From Clostridiales bacterium (lineage in GTDB: Bacteria; Bacillota; Clostridia; Christensenellales; JAISNN01): a DNA stretch of 64,000 nucleotides. Position numbers and translations under genes: made by a program. How positions within the stretch are numbered: the stretch's first letter is position 1; each line of letters begins with the position of its first letter. The DNA lies in NCBI GenBank assembly GCA_031289755.1, contig JAITOU010000001.1, positions 58,986-122,985 on the forward strand, in the 5' to 3' direction. Shown here piece after piece: positions 43,444 to 52,891 of the stretch. The notes under the pieces are model-generated. The model ran no database searches. It had not been told where the DNA came from and was given only the letters and a program-made list of their open reading frames with translations.

Positions 43444-45885
43444 TTAGGTTTTTTGGGCGATTACTTTTATTTTATTCAATGCGGAATTTATTTTTTTCTG
43501 TTCTTCGCTCAGCCTTGCCGCATCTCTTTTCATCACGTCAAAAATCAAAGCCTTTGCCGCCGCGTCAAGCGTCGTGTCTTCCAAAAAAGCCGCCGCTTCG
43601 TAGCCGAGTGCGCCGCCGCCTTTTTTTTGATAGGCGTCCATAAAGGCAATCAGCGCGCCGTCGCGTGAAAATTCAAATTGCTCCTTTGCGTCCGTCTGCA
43701 TATTAAGCTCCCAAAACCTTATGCCCGCTTCTCTGTACCTGCCGTGCAAAACATACGCCTGATAAACCTCTATGCGGTTTATCGCTTCGCGCTTTTCGTC
43801 GGCGTTGAGCATACGCTCCGCAGAGATTCTCGCGTTGTCAAACTGACCCGACTTGATAAATTCATCCGTCCGTTTGGCGATTTCGTCTCTGTCGATTTCC
43901 TTCATATTAGAGGACGCCAGCAAATCCTTGACCGCTTCGCTTGTTTGCATAGCGTCAAAATTGTTTTTAAAGAATTCCTCGAAGAAAGGTATCTCCGCTT
44001 CCTCCGCCACATACAGCCGCGATTTTGCACGGGAAATCCCCACATAAAAGAGATTGAAATAGTAGCGGTATACGGAATTTTCGTCCGCTTGCTTGCGCGC
44101 TACGACGAGCCTGTTGAGCGCGCTAAACCGCTCATAATTGTCCGACAGCACACGGTACAATACTATCGCGTCGCGCTCTAAGCCCTTGACCTCCGATACC
44201 GTCAATATCTCGCCGTAAGGGAGTTTTTTTCTCACCTCTTGCTTTTCTTTCGCGCCCGAAACGACTACGGTGTAGTTGTTAAATTTTTCGCGCTGCAAGG
44301 CGTTCAAAAAATCCTTGTCCTTGACATAGACGGTGCTGCACGCTCCGCCGTCGTCAACGCTTTTTGTACCGAGTACAAAGCTGTGCGTTCCGAATTTTCC
44401 CGTGTTGAGCTTTGACAGGCTCTCGGCTATATCGCCGATTTTTTTGGTGCTGCGGTAATTGTTGACAAGCTCCGCGACCGAAAGGGTGTCCTTTTCAAAA
44501 AGCAGACGCTTTAAGTATGCAAAGCTGAAATACGACGGATTTATCATTTGAAGCGCGTCACCGACCGCAAAGACCTTTCTCGAAACGGTCTTGATAAGAC
44601 AAAGCTCCGCTTCGGTCATGTCCTGAACCTCGTCGATGATTGCAAGCGAATATCTTTCCAAATCCGCGCTTGCATTCAAAAGCCGCCGCGACATGACGTT
44701 GTTGTCCAACAGTCCCTGCGACTTCAAACGGTATTCGTAATCACGCGCAATCGAATAGATTATCTCGCATTCGCGGTAGTTAAGACTCCCTTCTCTGCGT
44801 TTTGCAAACTCTTCGAGCGTGGGTATCTTGTCGGGATTTTCGGGGTCGCACGCGCCGAGTATCGCGCCGTAAATTTCTTTGTATATGACCTCGTAGGATA
44901 AGTCCTTGATTTTTTCGAGCTTGCCCCTGAGCTGATGATTTTTCATGTCGCCGATGTAGCCTGTAATAAAATACTTTTCGTCGGCAAAATCCGCGTCCGC
45001 AACGCCTTCGTTATTTATCTTTGAGATATTTTTAAAATACAAATCTTCAATCAAAAAGAAGTCTACCTTTGTATTTAAAAAATCCAAAATTCTCTCGATT
45101 TTTTGCCTTATTTTGTCGTCGTCGTCAACGGAAAAATAAATACCCAAACGGTTTTCGACCGCCTTTTTGTGGTCGTTCCCCAAAAAAACAATCGTGCCGT
45201 CGTCATAGCTTTTGATAAAATCCGCAAGATTTGTTTCAAACTGTTTGAGCCGCGCTCTCGTTTCGTTTAACAGTCCGCGTGAAAAGGTCGAATAGAGGAT
45301 TCTTCCGCCGTAAGCGCGGCAGGCGGTAAAGATAATCTTATCGATACAGACGTTGGTTTTGCCGCTGCCGGCAGAGCCTTGTACAAGGACGTTTTTGTCC
45401 TCCGTTTCGACAATATTTTTTTGCGCCGGACTCAACAGCGGAAAGCTGACTCCGCCCGACGCAGCAAGCCGATAGAGCTTTTGAAAATCGACCCTGCGAA
45501 CGCCGCTATTGCCGAAGCCGTTCAGCTTTTCGAGCCGCAAAAAAAACTCCGGACGCATAAGCAAAAAGGACAGCTCAGGGTCGTTGCGCCGCGCAAGCTC
45601 TTCACGTCCTTCGTATCCGAAAAACACGATGTCGCGCCCTTTGAGAGAAGCGTTGAGATTATTGTTTTTTTCGGTCACGGCAATCAAAAAAATATGCTTG
45701 CCGTCCTTTGTCGCGGCTCTGTAAAAGCCTTCTCCTATATTAGCGAGCAACAAGCCTTCGGCAACTTTGAGCAAAAAAGCGTCGGCATTCAAAAAATGCC
45801 GCGCAGCGGTAATCAAGCTCTCGGTTTTGTAAAACGCGCCGTCCGACGACAACACGGTCTTGTTGTTTTCGATTTTTAATTCCAT
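43444..45885 (-). CDS. UvrD/Rep-like SF1 helicase with N-terminal extension
   Basis: 813 residues. Walker A GSAGSGKT (170-177), Walker B AIIDEVQD (415-422), motif III VGDAL (441-445), motif IV region NNYRST (475-480), motif V-like EVKGLERD (565-572) and motif VI FYVGISRAKSRL (613-624). The first 145 residues are an unknown alpha/beta domain and the last 170 are helical. UvrD-like helicases of this sort act in repair, replication restart, RNA polymerase removal or phage defence. It is the second gene after the release-factor-like gene (18 nt gap). Confidence 0.85.
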   Translation of the reverse strand: MELKIENNKTVLSSDGAFYKTESLITAARHFLNADAFLLKVAEGLLLANIGEGFYRAATKDGKHIFLIAVTEKNNNLNASLKGRDIVFFGYEGREELARRNDPELSFLLMRPEFFLRLEKLNGFGNSGVRRVDFQKLYRLAASGGVSFPLLSPAQKNIVETEDKNVLVQGSAGSGKTNVCIDKIIFTACRAYGGRILYSTFSRGLLNETRARLKQFETNLADFIKSYDDGTIVFLGNDHKKAVENRLGIYFSVDDDDKIRQKIERILDFLNTKVDFFLIEDLYFKNISKINNEGVADADFADEKYFITGYIGDMKNHQLRGKLEKIKDLSYEVIYKEIYGAILGACDPENPDKIPTLEEFAKRREGSLNYRECEIIYSIARDYEYRLKSQGLLDNNVMSRRLLNASADLERYSLAIIDEVQDMTEAELCLIKTVSRKVFAVGDALQMINPSYFSFAYLKRLLFEKDTLSVAELVNNYRSTKKIGDIAESLSKLNTGKFGTHSFVLGTKSVDDGGACSTVYVKDKDFLNALQREKFNNYTVVVSGAKEKQEVRKKLPYGEILTVSEVKGLERDAIVLYRVLSDNYERFSALNRLVVARKQADENSVYRYYFNLFYVGISRAKSRLYVAEEAEIPFFEEFFKNNFDAMQTSEAVKDLLASSNMKEIDRDEIAKRTDEFIKSGQFDNARISAERMLNADEKREAINRIEVYQAYVLHGRYREAGIRFWELNMQTDAKEQFEFSRDGALIAFMDAYQKKGGGALGYEAAAFLEDTTLDAAAKALIFDVMKRDAARLSEEQKKINSALNKIKVIAQKT

Positions 45886-45903
45886 ATTCCGTTTTGCGAT
45901 TCC

Positions 45904-46950
45904 TTATCGGGGTATCAGTCTTAGCGCGTCCGCAAAGCCGTCTATGCCGCCGTTAATGACGGTATCGAGCGGCAGCGTCACCTCGCATCTCGTGTCTTGG
46001 GCGGTATTCTCCGCCGCATTGTAAAGCCTTATCGGCGCGCCCTTTGACGCGGCTTTTTGTTCTTTTCTCGCGTCGTCGATTTCGGCTTGACGCTTTTTGA
46101 TTTCGATTTCCGTGAGCTTCTCTTTGAGATTAGAGAGAGCGCGTTCCTTGTTTTTGAATTGCGACCTTTCGTCCTGACAGGTCGTGACTATGCCCGTCGG
46201 GAGATGCGTCACGCGGATTGCCGTCTCTACCTTGTTGATGTTTTGACCGCCTGCGCCGCCCGAATGAAAAAGGTCTATACGGATATCCTTTTCGTTAAGC
46301 TCTATCTCCGCCGCCGAAGGCTTTTTGTAGACCGTGACATACGCCGTTCCGTAGGTCTTGTCCAAAATATCACGGCGGCTCGATATGTATCTGTGCGCGC
46401 CGCTCTCGTACTTAAAAAAACCGTACACTCCCTTGCCCGCGGCTGTGAGCGTAGCCGCTTTGAGCATTTCGGGAGCGACCATGCTTGTGCCTTCCGTCCG
46501 CACTGCAAATCCCGCGTTTTCCGCCGCCTTTTGATAGGTCAAAAAAAGCAAATACGCCAGCTTCAAGGAGTTGTCGGATGTGCCGGAAACTCTTATTTCG
46601 ACGACAATCTCGCTCTCTTCGTCGGACTCGGCAAACAGCAAGCGACAAAGCTCCGCCGCCGCGCTCATAGCTTGCGCCGTTAATCTTTTTTCTTCGGCGG
46701 CAAGCAAGACCTTGACTTCGCTATCGGCCGTCAAAAGCTCCCGTCCGCACCTTTCGGCTTCTTTCAGGGCATATATCATTTCCGTGCGCTTTTCGACAAC
46801 GGCACGGTTAGCCGCGTTTTCAAGGACAAGCCGCCGATACAGCTTGTTGTCGGCAATGATTTCAGGCATGGCAATCAATTCTTCCGCTTCGTCAAATCTT
46901 TCCTTTATTTTGGCGGTCTGCCGTGCCAAACGCTCGAAGTACTTTTCCAC
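45904..46950 (-). CDS. Divergent peptide chain release factor-like protein
   Basis: About 349 residues from GTG at 46950 (start VEKYFERL lines up with the start of RF1). PCRF domain then the catalytic loop GGAGGQNINK (GGQ kept) and THLPTGIVTTCQDERSQ. In RF1 the codon-reading segment carries PxT, and in RF2 SPF; here the place after ESGAHR is YISSRRDILDKTYGT, with neither motif. So it may not read stop codons and could be a ribosome-rescue factor. The reading frame runs open to 47085, but that part lies in the promoter. It heads the helicase/GLUG run. Confidence 0.72.
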   Translation of the reverse strand: MEKYFERLARQTAKIKERFDEAEELIAMPEIIADNKLYRRLVLENAANRAVVEKRTEMIYALKEAERCGRELLTADSEVKVLLAAEEKRLTAQAMSAAAELCRLLFAESDEESEIVVEIRVSGTSDNSLKLAYLLFLTYQKAAENAGFAVRTEGTSMVAPEMLKAATLTAAGKGVYGFFKYESGAHRYISSRRDILDKTYGTAYVTVYKKPSAAEIELNEKDIRIDLFHSGGAGGQNINKVETAIRVTHLPTGIVTTCQDERSQFKNKERALSNLKEKLTEIEIKKRQAEIDDARKEQKAASKGAPIRLYNAAENTAQDTRCEVTLPLDTVINGGIDGFADALRLIPR

Positions 46951-47056
46951 TTGCCCGTCTTGTCCCCCGTCCGTGTCAATCTGATTTTCAAACCGACGCC
47001 CACGCAGTCTTATGTAGCATACCGCCGTGCCGCCGCTTTTATCAAAATACCTATAA

Positions 47057-47085
47057 ATATTACCATATATTTTGCTAAAAAACAA
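47057..47085 (-). promoter_or_regulatory. Promoter of the release-factor/helicase operon
   Basis: Minus-strand TTGTTT (47080-47085), 17-nt spacer ending in TGG, TAATAT (47057-47062), an extended -10. It rules out translation starting at 47085. Confidence 0.7.
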
Positions 47086-47148
47086 GTGTTTTACGTTTCG
47101 CGAGATTTTTCATCGGCAAAAAAACCTTATGTAAGCTTTTTATCGTGC

Positions 47149-47175
47149 AAAAAAAACGGACAAGGTATATTTGTC
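47149..47175 (-). terminator. Weak terminator after the alpha/beta hydrolase gene
   Basis: GACAA and TTGTC pair around seven bases on the minus strand, followed by CG and eight T. The stem is short, so the stop may be partial. Confidence 0.5.
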
Positions 47176-47226
47176 TTATACTATGCCCGATTAAGATGTA
47201 TTTTATATTAAGTCGATTATGAAGTT

Positions 47227-48189
47227 TTATTGATAAGCGGCTTGGTCAAGAAAGGCTTGCGTCAGCTCGCCGCATTTTACCGTGTCGTCCAACCAAGTCA
47301 AATGACCGCCGCCCCGAATGATTTCGAGCCTTGCATCGGGCAAGACGGCGGCAATTTTTTCGGCAGTCTTGACGCTTCCGAAAGGGTCGTTGCTTCCCCA
47401 AACGAGCAATACCTTTTGATTGATAGCCTTCAATTCGTCGGCGTTGATTCGTATATTTTTTTTAGAACCTAAGAGCGTATTCGTCGCTTCCATAAGGCTC
47501 AGACTTGATTCCCGATAATGCGGCAATCTCGGAAAATAATAATAACATTCCTTCATGGCTTCCGGCAAGGCTTGAAGCGTTTGCTGCGAATGCCCCATAA
47601 ATGTCATGCCCTTTAACGACGACTCGACGCTCTTAGGGGTTATCTTATCAAAAAGTTTCTTATTGATTCCGCGCACAGCCGCTAAGCGCAGGACAAACGG
47701 CGGCTTGCATTGAAGCACGTTGCCGGGAACGCCGAGCAAAATAAGCTTCTCGACACGCTCCGGCTTGTCGAGTGCAAACCACAAGCTCCAATGACTGCCC
47801 ATAGAATGTGAGATAATCGGCAATTTTTCGATAGCAAAGTGGTCAAGCACCAATGTCAGCGTGTCGACCGCTAATTGTCTAAAATCCGTTTCGAGATGAT
47901 TTAAGCCTTCGCTCAAACCGCCGCCCGGACGGTTAAAGGCAAGTATGCGCTTTCTGCGCAGCTCGGCTATGAGCGGCACAAAAGGAAAGCTGTCGCCGGT
48001 ATTGCCGGGTACTATCAAGACGGGGTCGCCCGTGCCGATTTCGCAAACGCGGATTTTTATGCCGCGTTTTTTGTCGCGGATATAATGGAATACCGGCTTC
48101 AAGCCGTAATAATCGTATAAGCGTTGCTCGGCATTTTTTGCGTCGATAACGCTTAAATCGCTATCGTTAAGCGTAAGCGGATTAGACAT
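47227..48189 (-). CDS. Alpha/beta hydrolase
   Basis: 320 residues. Nucleophile elbow SHSMGSHW (a Ser-for-Gly change at the end), oxyanion region VLIVPGNTGDSFPF, acid near LLVWGSNDPFG and His in IRGGGHLTWLDD. Soluble. Last gene of the sugar cluster. Substrate unknown; esterase on acylated sugars would fit the setting, but that is a guess. Confidence 0.85.
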   Translation of the reverse strand: MSNPLTLNDSDLSVIDAKNAEQRLYDYYGLKPVFHYIRDKKRGIKIRVCEIGTGDPVLIVPGNTGDSFPFVPLIAELRRKRILAFNRPGGGLSEGLNHLETDFRQLAVDTLTLVLDHFAIEKLPIISHSMGSHWSLWFALDKPERVEKLILLGVPGNVLQCKPPFVLRLAAVRGINKKLFDKITPKSVESSLKGMTFMGHSQQTLQALPEAMKECYYYFPRLPHYRESSLSLMEATNTLLGSKKNIRINADELKAINQKVLLVWGSNDPFGSVKTAEKIAAVLPDARLEIIRGGGHLTWLDDTVKCGELTQAFLDQAAYQ

Positions 48190-48203
48190 GGCTTCCCCAC
48201 TCC

Positions 48204-48860
48204 TTATTTCAGAATTATTTTTTGCAATTCGCTAAGGCTCTTTATATTGAATCGCGCTCCGTTTGACGCCGCCGCGCCGCCGATTGCGATAGCCGTAAAG
48301 CCGCCGTTTATCGCCGCTTCTATCCCTGCGGCTGCGTCTTCGACAACCGCGCACTCGGACGGCTTTAAGCCTATCATCGCGGCGGCTTTGAGAAAAACTT
48401 CCGGGTCGGGCTTTGTCCTTTGTATATTCGTTCCGTCGCTGACCGCGTCAAAAAAATCGGCTAAGCCTATGCGGCTGAGTATAGTTTTTGCGTTTTTGCT
48501 GCTGCTGCCGACAGCGAGTTTCAGTCCCGCTCCCTTTAATAATTTTAACGTGTCCGACACTTCGGCGGCTACGTCTAAGGCGGACAGGCTTGCAAGGCTG
48601 TCGACATATATTCCGTTCTTTTCCGTACAAAGCCGCTCTTTTTGCGCGCCGTCGTACCGCCGCTTTGATTGCTCCAAAATTATTTCCAAGCTCTCGCCGC
48701 GCGAAACGCCGCGCAAGCGGTCGTTGACTTCTTCATCAAACGGAATCGACAGCCTGTCGGCAACGCTCTTCCATGCCTTGTAGTGCAACGTGTCGGTATG
48801 TACGATAACTCCGTCCAAATCGAAGATAACGCCCTTAAATAACGCCGAAATATCGCTCAA
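48204..48860 (-). CDS. HAD phosphatase, beta-phosphoglucomutase-like
   Basis: About 218 residues. Motif I IFDLDGVIVHTD, cap typical of the beta-PGM subclass, motif II VGSSSKN, motif III-IV KPDPEVF and VVEDAAAGIEAA. Likely beta-phosphoglucomutase or sugar-phosphate phosphatase. TTG at 48860 overlaps the GH3 stop and has GGGAGG upstream; another TTG at 48884 has none. It fits a beta-linked disaccharide pathway. Confidence 0.85.
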   Translation of the reverse strand: MSDISALFKGVIFDLDGVIVHTDTLHYKAWKSVADRLSIPFDEEVNDRLRGVSRGESLEIILEQSKRRYDGAQKERLCTEKNGIYVDSLASLSALDVAAEVSDTLKLLKGAGLKLAVGSSSKNAKTILSRIGLADFFDAVSDGTNIQRTKPDPEVFLKAAAMIGLKPSECAVVEDAAAGIEAAINGGFTAIAIGGAAASNGARFNIKSLSELQKIILK

Positions 48861-50635
48861 TACAGTACGTCCTCCCTTCCGCAAGACGCGTCGACAGGCG
48901 AAACGCCTTTAAATTCGCTCCGTCCGAGAATTTTGCCGATTACTGCGTCTATTACTTCGTCGTTGTTAGAATAGGCGTTTATATAGGTCTTAATCATCGG
49001 AACGTCGAGCAAATGATAGGGATTTGCAAGGCTGATAAACATTGTCGGTACGTCGTTGACAAACCAAGGTATGTCGTCGCCCGCGCCCTTAAAGCCCTTC
49101 CAATTTATGCGAATCACGGTGTTTTCGCTTGCCGTTTCAAAGCAAGCCGCATAAATGACCAAATCGTATTTTTCGGTAAAGACGTTAGGCGCGCCGATTA
49201 ATTCGCCTAAGTGCTTGCGCGCCTTAAATATTACGGAGGCTTTTTTTAAAAGAGACGTCTTTTCGGAGCTTACAAAAATACCCAAATCGGCGATAGCCGC
49301 CCTGTCGCGTACGGTCACCTCGAAGCCTTCGGCAAGCAATTTTTGTTTCAGCTTGTTTTTAAGCGCGGTAGACATTGCGTCGCTCTTTTCTAAGACGTTT
49401 AGATATACTCTCTTATGGGTTTTTGGCGAAATCGGCAAAAGCTTTTGGGTGTCCTTTATGAGCGTCACGCTCTCGTCCGCGCATTGCGCCGTAAGCTTTC
49501 GGCTTTGCTTATCGTTTAAAGTATCGAGCGCGTCGGGCGGCGGCACAAGGCAATGCTCCTCCGCCTTGATATGCAGCCGCAAGGAGGCTTTGAGCGCCAA
49601 AATCCGTGTGACGGCTTCGTCGAGTCTGCTCTCCGAAAGTCTTCCGCTCTCAACTCCGTCCGCCATGTATTTATAGTCCGTAGCCAAATCGCGCGCAAAC
49701 AAAAACATATCCGCTCCGTTTTGGATAGCCAAAGGCACGGCGTCCGCACGCTTCATTGCCGCACGGAAGCCCGCCATCGGGGACGCGTCCGTGACAATCA
49801 AGCCGTTAAAGCCGAGTTTTTCTCTGAGCAAGCCGCACATCAATTCCTTTGACAGAGTTGCGGGGATAGTTTTGTCCTTAGTGCCGCCGCCCGACAAAAG
49901 GTCTTGATATGACGGCAGCGCGATATGACCGACCATGACCGTCCTTGCTCCTTGCTCGATTAAGGACGAATAGACCCTGCCGTAGCCGTTATCCCATTCT
50001 TCGGTACTCAAACCGTTGACGCTCGTAAGGAGATGCTGGTCGCGCTCGTCCGCGCCGTCGCCGGGGAAATGCTTGATTGACACGGCTACGCCGCATTCGT
50101 CGGCGGCGCGCATATATCCCTTTGCCATTGTGATGACGGTATCGGGATTGCTTCCGAAGGTACGCAGGTTGGTTATCGGATTGCGGAAGTTTCTGTCGAT
50201 ATCGACGATAGGCGCAAACGCCCAATTCAGTCCGACGGCAGCACCTTCGCCGCAGCTTATCTTGCCCAGATTATATCCCATATCGGGATTGCCCGTCGCC
50301 GCTATTTGCATGGGCATACCGAAGAACGTGCCGTCCGCCGCCGCTCCGCTGCCGCCGCTTTCGAGATTGCCGGCTATCAATAAAGGGATTTTGGAATTGT
50401 CCTGCAAAAATCTGTGCGTGCTTTGGGCTTGCTTGCCCTTGGTCGGACGGAACATTATGCCGCCGATACCTATGTCCTGCGTTAAATGCAATAACTGCTT
50501 TCGGTTAGCCGAGATACCGAGCGGACAAAATAATTGCCCGATTTTTTTTTGAAGCGTCATGCCTTTGAGCGTATCGTTGACCCACTCGATATCGCTTTCG
50601 CCGAGATTAAACGGCTTGCCTTTTAAATCAATCAT
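48857..50635 (-). CDS. Glycoside hydrolase family 3 enzyme
   Basis: 592 residues, no signal peptide, so cytosolic. NagZ-like N-domain: KHFPGDGADERDQH (general acid/base region) and nucleophile Asp in IVTDASPM. The C-terminal domain (about 370-590) is the GH3 beta-sandwich-like domain. Family activities are beta-N-acetylhexosaminidase or beta-glucosidase; the KHFPG motif favours the former. Start overlaps the symporter stop by 4 nt, with GGAGAC upstream. Confidence 0.88.
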   Translation of the reverse strand: MIDLKGKPFNLGESDIEWVNDTLKGMTLQKKIGQLFCPLGISANRKQLLHLTQDIGIGGIMFRPTKGKQAQSTHRFLQDNSKIPLLIAGNLESGGSGAAADGTFFGMPMQIAATGNPDMGYNLGKISCGEGAAVGLNWAFAPIVDIDRNFRNPITNLRTFGSNPDTVITMAKGYMRAADECGVAVSIKHFPGDGADERDQHLLTSVNGLSTEEWDNGYGRVYSSLIEQGARTVMVGHIALPSYQDLLSGGGTKDKTIPATLSKELMCGLLREKLGFNGLIVTDASPMAGFRAAMKRADAVPLAIQNGADMFLFARDLATDYKYMADGVESGRLSESRLDEAVTRILALKASLRLHIKAEEHCLVPPPDALDTLNDKQSRKLTAQCADESVTLIKDTQKLLPISPKTHKRVYLNVLEKSDAMSTALKNKLKQKLLAEGFEVTVRDRAAIADLGIFVSSEKTSLLKKASVIFKARKHLGELIGAPNVFTEKYDLVIYAACFETASENTVIRINWKGFKGAGDDIPWFVNDVPTMFISLANPYHLLDVPMIKTYINAYSNNDEVIDAVIGKILGRSEFKGVSPVDASCGREDVLY

Positions 50636-52098
50636 TTTTTTTCGTCTCCGCTATTATTTGTCTTCAACAATCTTTCGTCCAAGAGTTTTTCGCCGTCTTC
50701 GCGGCTTATCGCGCCGGAATTGACGTCAGCCATAATCTGAACGTCCTTATCGCGCAGCTTGTAGAGAAACAGCAATATGACAAAGGCTATCACCGCTCCT
50801 ATCGCCGGGAATATCGAATACAAAAACCATATTCCCTGAGCGGCGCTTAGCGGTTGAACGGGATTGACAAGCACGTTGCCGACATAATAAGCCGACTGAT
50901 AATGAAAGAACCAGCCGAGCAAGCCCATAGCGATAAAGCCCGAAATAGCCCCCGTCATCTTTGTCGTAAAGGTCTGAATGGAAAAGGTAACGCCTTCGGC
51001 TCTTTTGCCGCTTTTAAACGTGCCGTATTCTATGCAGTCCGCCGCGAACATATAGGACATGACCATAGTGCAGGAAAAGCCCGCGCCCCTGATAAACGAG
51101 AGTATCAAAAACGGCACGAAGCGTATTCCTTCGTAGCCCACAAAATAGATTATCACGCTCGCGATAATGGCGACCGCCATTCCGAACATATATATCTGAA
51201 ACTTATCGAATCTCTTATTGAGCTTAGGCAAAAATATCGAAACGAAAGGCGCGCCTATCATGGTTATAAGCGTCACCAAAATAAACATATTGGCATTGCC
51301 GAGATTGACCGTCGCAAAATAAAGCGACAAGGTGCTTACGGTATTTGTCAGACTGAATATTATCATCGCTCCGTAAAAAATCAGCAGATATTTATTGGAT
51401 TTTAAATATGAAAAAATATCCTTTAAGGACAAGGCTTTTGTCGTTTGGTCGATGTATCTCTCCTTTGCGCTTTTTGTAATCGGACGCATAAAAAAGAACG
51501 CCATAATAGAGAAAAGCACTGCGGCAAGCAGCCACGCCGTCGCTTCGTTGCCGACGAGCTTGGTAAATAATCCCGTGAGCGGCACGGTCGCAAGAATTAC
51601 AATCATTATGCCGAAGGTACTGCACAGCCTGCCGAACGCAATCAGCGACGTACGCTCTGACATATTGTTCGTCATGGCGACGGAGAGTGAAAAAATCGGC
51701 ACGTCGCATATTGTAAAGACCATGCCCCAAACGATGTAAATAATTCCGCAAAGCACCGTCTTGACGGACAACGCCCAGCCCGACGGCACGCAAAACAACA
51801 GAACGGTAAAAATCGGCAAAATGTATATCGAAAGTTTGAGCCACGGCTTAAAGCGTCCGCCTTTAAGACGGCTTCTGTCCACTATTCCGCCGAAAAGCGG
51901 GTCGTTGACGGCGTCCCAAAGCCTTGCGATAAGGATAATTACCGCGACCGTTCCGGCGGCAATGCCCACGACGTCGGTAAAATAATTCTGAATAAAATTC
52001 ATTACAAAGAGATAAAACATATTTTGACCGACAAAATACAGTCCGTAGTCGCGCCGCTCCGTCTTTGTCGTAACTTGGCTTGAAGTTATGTTATCCAC
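50632..52098 (-). CDS. GPH-family glycoside symporter
   Basis: 488 residues, twelve helices. LWDAVNDPLFGGIVDRSRLKGGRFKPWL is the GPH signature. Probably brings in the glycoside that the GH3 enzyme cuts. GTG start, AGGAGAG upstream. First gene of the four-gene sugar operon, divergent from the TetR gene. Confidence 0.9.
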   Translation of the reverse strand: MDNITSSQVTTKTERRDYGLYFVGQNMFYLFVMNFIQNYFTDVVGIAAGTVAVIILIARLWDAVNDPLFGGIVDRSRLKGGRFKPWLKLSIYILPIFTVLLFCVPSGWALSVKTVLCGIIYIVWGMVFTICDVPIFSLSVAMTNNMSERTSLIAFGRLCSTFGIMIVILATVPLTGLFTKLVGNEATAWLLAAVLFSIMAFFFMRPITKSAKERYIDQTTKALSLKDIFSYLKSNKYLLIFYGAMIIFSLTNTVSTLSLYFATVNLGNANMFILVTLITMIGAPFVSIFLPKLNKRFDKFQIYMFGMAVAIIASVIIYFVGYEGIRFVPFLILSFIRGAGFSCTMVMSYMFAADCIEYGTFKSGKRAEGVTFSIQTFTTKMTGAISGFIAMGLLGWFFHYQSAYYVGNVLVNPVQPLSAAQGIWFLYSIFPAIGAVIAFVILLFLYKLRDKDVQIMADVNSGAISREDGEKLLDERLLKTNNSGDEKK

Positions 52099-52113
52099 AA
52101 TACTCTCCTATCG

Positions 52114-52150
52114 GACTTCTTGCGGTTCAAATTGATTTTTGCAAGAAGTC
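52114..52150. promoter_or_regulatory. 10-nt inverted repeat between symporter and TetR genes
   Basis: GACTTCTTGC at 52114 and GCAAGAAGTC at 52141, 17 nt apart, close to the symporter start and beside the TetR gene -35 box. It may be a TetR operator or a leader hairpin. Confidence 0.5.
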
Positions 52151-52152
52151 TG

Positions 52153-52182
52153 TTGACATAATAGCCAAAGATGTGATACTAT
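52153..52182 (+). promoter_or_regulatory. Promoter of the TetR gene
   Basis: TTGACA, 18-nt spacer, TACTAT. The reverse TACAAT (52181-52186) that would serve the symporter overlaps it, so the two start sites compete. Confidence 0.65.
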
Positions 52183-52263
52183 TGTACCATATCTTGAAGC
52201 AAAATTTAAGATACTCCGTAAAAAAAAACGCCGCTTTAAAGAAGTGGTACATAAGGGGGGCAA

Positions 52264-52824
52264 ATGTATCGTATCGGTAATGACAAGCGCACACGCGTTT
52301 CGGCGCGGTTGATTTGCGACGGACTGAATAATCTCATGCAAAAAAAACCCTATTCCGCATTGACCGTTACCGAGATTGCGGAAGCTTCGGGTGTCGGCAG
52401 GGCGACCTTTTATCGGCTCTTCGACGACAAATCCGACGTCATTCTCTGTCAGACGGAAGCTATTTTTTCCGCTCTTTCGGCTCACCTATCTAACGGAAAA
52501 AGCAAGAGTATCGACGATTTGCTAAATACCTTATTCGATATCTGGCTCAACCGGCACCCCTTACTGCTTGCGCTTATAGAGGCAAATCTGTACGAATGGT
52601 TTCAAACGCAGGTCGCGTCGATAATCGAAACGAAATTCTCCTTTATCAAGGAATTTGCCCATCTCGATATGCGGAATTGGCATTATTTCATCAACGTCCG
52701 CGTATCCATGCTCTTTGCCGCGCTCAGGGTGGCAATCACGAGATATCCCGACGACACGCCTGCGGCTATTATCGATACGCTCAATTATCTGTTCAGCAAT
52801 CAACAGAATATTATCAAACAATAA
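52264..52824 (+). CDS. TetR/AcrR transcriptional regulator
   Basis: 186 residues. HTH at about 25-55 (LTVTEIAEASGVGRATFYRLFDDKSDV), then a helical ligand domain of low similarity to others. It likely controls the divergent symporter-GH3 operon. GGGGGG precedes the ATG. One of two plus-strand genes. Confidence 0.9.
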   Translation: MYRIGNDKRTRVSARLICDGLNNLMQKKPYSALTVTEIAEASGVGRATFYRLFDDKSDVILCQTEAIFSALSAHLSNGKSKSIDDLLNTLFDIWLNRHPLLLALIEANLYEWFQTQVASIIETKFSFIKEFAHLDMRNWHYFINVRVSMLFAALRVAITRYPDDTPAAIIDTLNYLFSNQQNIIKQ

Positions 52825-52840
52825 AAAGCGATTTGCATAA

Positions 52841-52879
52841 AAAAATTGCCTTTGTAAAAATTACAAAGGCAATTTTTTT
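52841..52879. terminator. Bidirectional terminator between tetR and the hydrogenase gene
   Basis: A perfect 12-bp stem (TTGCCTTTGTAA) with an AAA loop, flanked by A5 and T7. It can stop the plus-strand TetR gene and the minus-strand redox operon. Confidence 0.9.
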
Positions 52880-52891
52880 ATCCGCTTACTT

